From contig NZ_NYVD01000080.1 of the NCBI RefSeq assembly GCF_002684405.1, positions 1 to 44,834 of the forward strand: DNA of 44,834 nt, read 5' to 3'. Position 1 is the first letter of the stretch; every line of letters begins with the position of its first letter. Source of the DNA: Parvibaculum sp. (lineage in GTDB: Bacteria; Pseudomonadota; Alphaproteobacteria; Parvibaculales; Parvibaculaceae). A program made the translations under genes and the position numbers. The notes under the pieces were generated by a model. That model did not search any database. It was not told the origin of the DNA and saw nothing but the letters and a program-made list of their open reading frames with translations. Positions 44,418 through 44,834 of this stretch are shown here, piece after piece.

Positions 44418-44834
44418 TTACGGAACAGGAGCGTCAAATTCGGCCTGATGCGCCTGGGCTGTGCGGCGCTTGTGATGCCGGTAGCGGGCCGCGGCGACCG
44501 GAACGGACGCCAGGTAAATGACGCAGAGGCCGGCAAAGGAATACCACGGATAGCTGAGGACGACCGCCGCCGACAGGCCGATGGCCAGCAGCACCGGCAG
44601 CACCATGTCGCGACGAATACGCAAGCCCATTCGCTTGCCCGAGAATGTCGGGAGCTGGCTGACCATGAGGAAAGCTACCCCCAGCACATAAATAGCTATC
44701 AGGGGCGAAAGGCTGGAAACGCCCGGTATACCGATGAAATGGAGGTAGAGCGGCAGCATGGCGAGGCCTGCCCCCGCGGGCGCAGGAACGCCTGTGAAGT
44801 AGTTCCCTGTCCAGACCGGCTTGTCCGGGTCCTC
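44418..44834 (-). CDS. pssA: CDP-diacylglycerol--serine O-phosphatidyltransferase, 3' part
   Basis: The frame is open to the window edge, so the 5' end (with the CDP-alcohol motif) lies outside. The visible 138 residues start EDPDKPVWTGNYFTGVPAPAG, matching the bacterial PssA segment after the catalytic domain, then four or five membrane helices and a basic tail (AARYRHHKRR). PssA makes phosphatidylserine from CDP-diacylglycerol and serine, the route to phosphatidylethanolamine. An internal Met at 44759 is not the start. Confidence 0.88.
   Translation of the reverse strand, partial: EDPDKPVWTGNYFTGVPAPAGAGLAMLPLYLHFIGIPGVSSLSPLIAIYVLGVAFLMVSQLPTFSGKRMGLRIRRDMVLPVLLAIGLSAAVVLSYPWYSFAGLCVIYLASVPVAAARYRHHKRRTAQAHQAEFDAPVP

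Overview
The window looks like a chromosomal segment of a GC-rich alphaproteobacterium. The signs are a Caulobacter/rhizobial-style Tad (tight adherence) pilus locus (cpaB-cpaC-cpaE-cpaF-tadB-tadC-tadD, flp, tadE, tadG), an alphaproteobacterial-type PhoB-box-like site before pstS, and two perfect CtrA-type TTAA-N7-TTAA sites in intergenic DNA. A Parvibaculum-like lineage would fit the P450 and metal-hydrolase content, but I cannot establish genus from the sequence alone. I see no rRNA, tRNA, CRISPR array, complete insertion sequence or prophage.

Layout. 1-2.9 kb: a PF10118-type 'metal-dependent hydrolase' with diiron-like ligand spacing, a cytochrome P450 and a small Rap1a/Tai-like secreted protein, all on +. 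2.9-6.3 kb: an OmpR-type response regulator (+) converging on a soluble histidine kinase (-) that is translationally coupled to tadE. 6.3-14.8 kb: the Tad pilus operon(s) on the minus strand. 14.8-22 kb: a TpsB/FhaC-type outer-membrane transporter gene broken by one in-frame TAG, a strong bidirectional terminator, a glycine-rich repetitive lipoprotein, tadG, two stand-alone receiver proteins and a DDE-less IS1595-like zinc-ribbon protein. 22.4-25.1 kb: a voltage-sensor-type K+ channel with a C-terminal zinc ribbon, followed by a CPA-type cation:proton antiporter with an RCK-like tail. 25.3-26.7 kb: a DUF6600-like Trp-rich protein with a 37-residue Gln/Arg repeat. 26.7-31.6 kb: a minus-strand cluster of an enoyl-CoA hydratase-like protein, an archaeal-type AMP/thymidine phosphorylase, an archaeal-like PRPP synthetase and a beta-CASP RNase-like metallo-beta-lactamase protein. 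32-34.2 kb: glutamate dehydrogenase and UppP (+). 34.2-38 kb: pstSCAB (-) with no phoU. 38.8-44.8 kb: a membrane histidine kinase, a PilZ-like/methyltransferase fusion, an MMPL/RND transporter and the 3' part of pssA.

How they work together. Flp, TadE and TadG (pilins), CpaF (motor), TadB/C (platform), CpaC (secretin), CpaB, CpaE/TadZ (localiser) and TadD form most of a Tad machine. CpaD and the prepilin peptidase are not in the window. A kinase/regulator pair is attached to its 3' end, and CtrA-like sites suggest cell-cycle control of surface functions. The phosphorylase, PRPP synthetase and RNase-like genes are tightly packed (ATGA overlap, then an 18-nt gap). They suggest an RNA- or nucleotide-salvage route through ribose-1,5-bisphosphate or PRPP, which I rate the best candidate for an under-described system here. 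The amber-interrupted TpsB gene and the degenerate P-loop in CpaE/TadZ are the most concrete sequence oddities.
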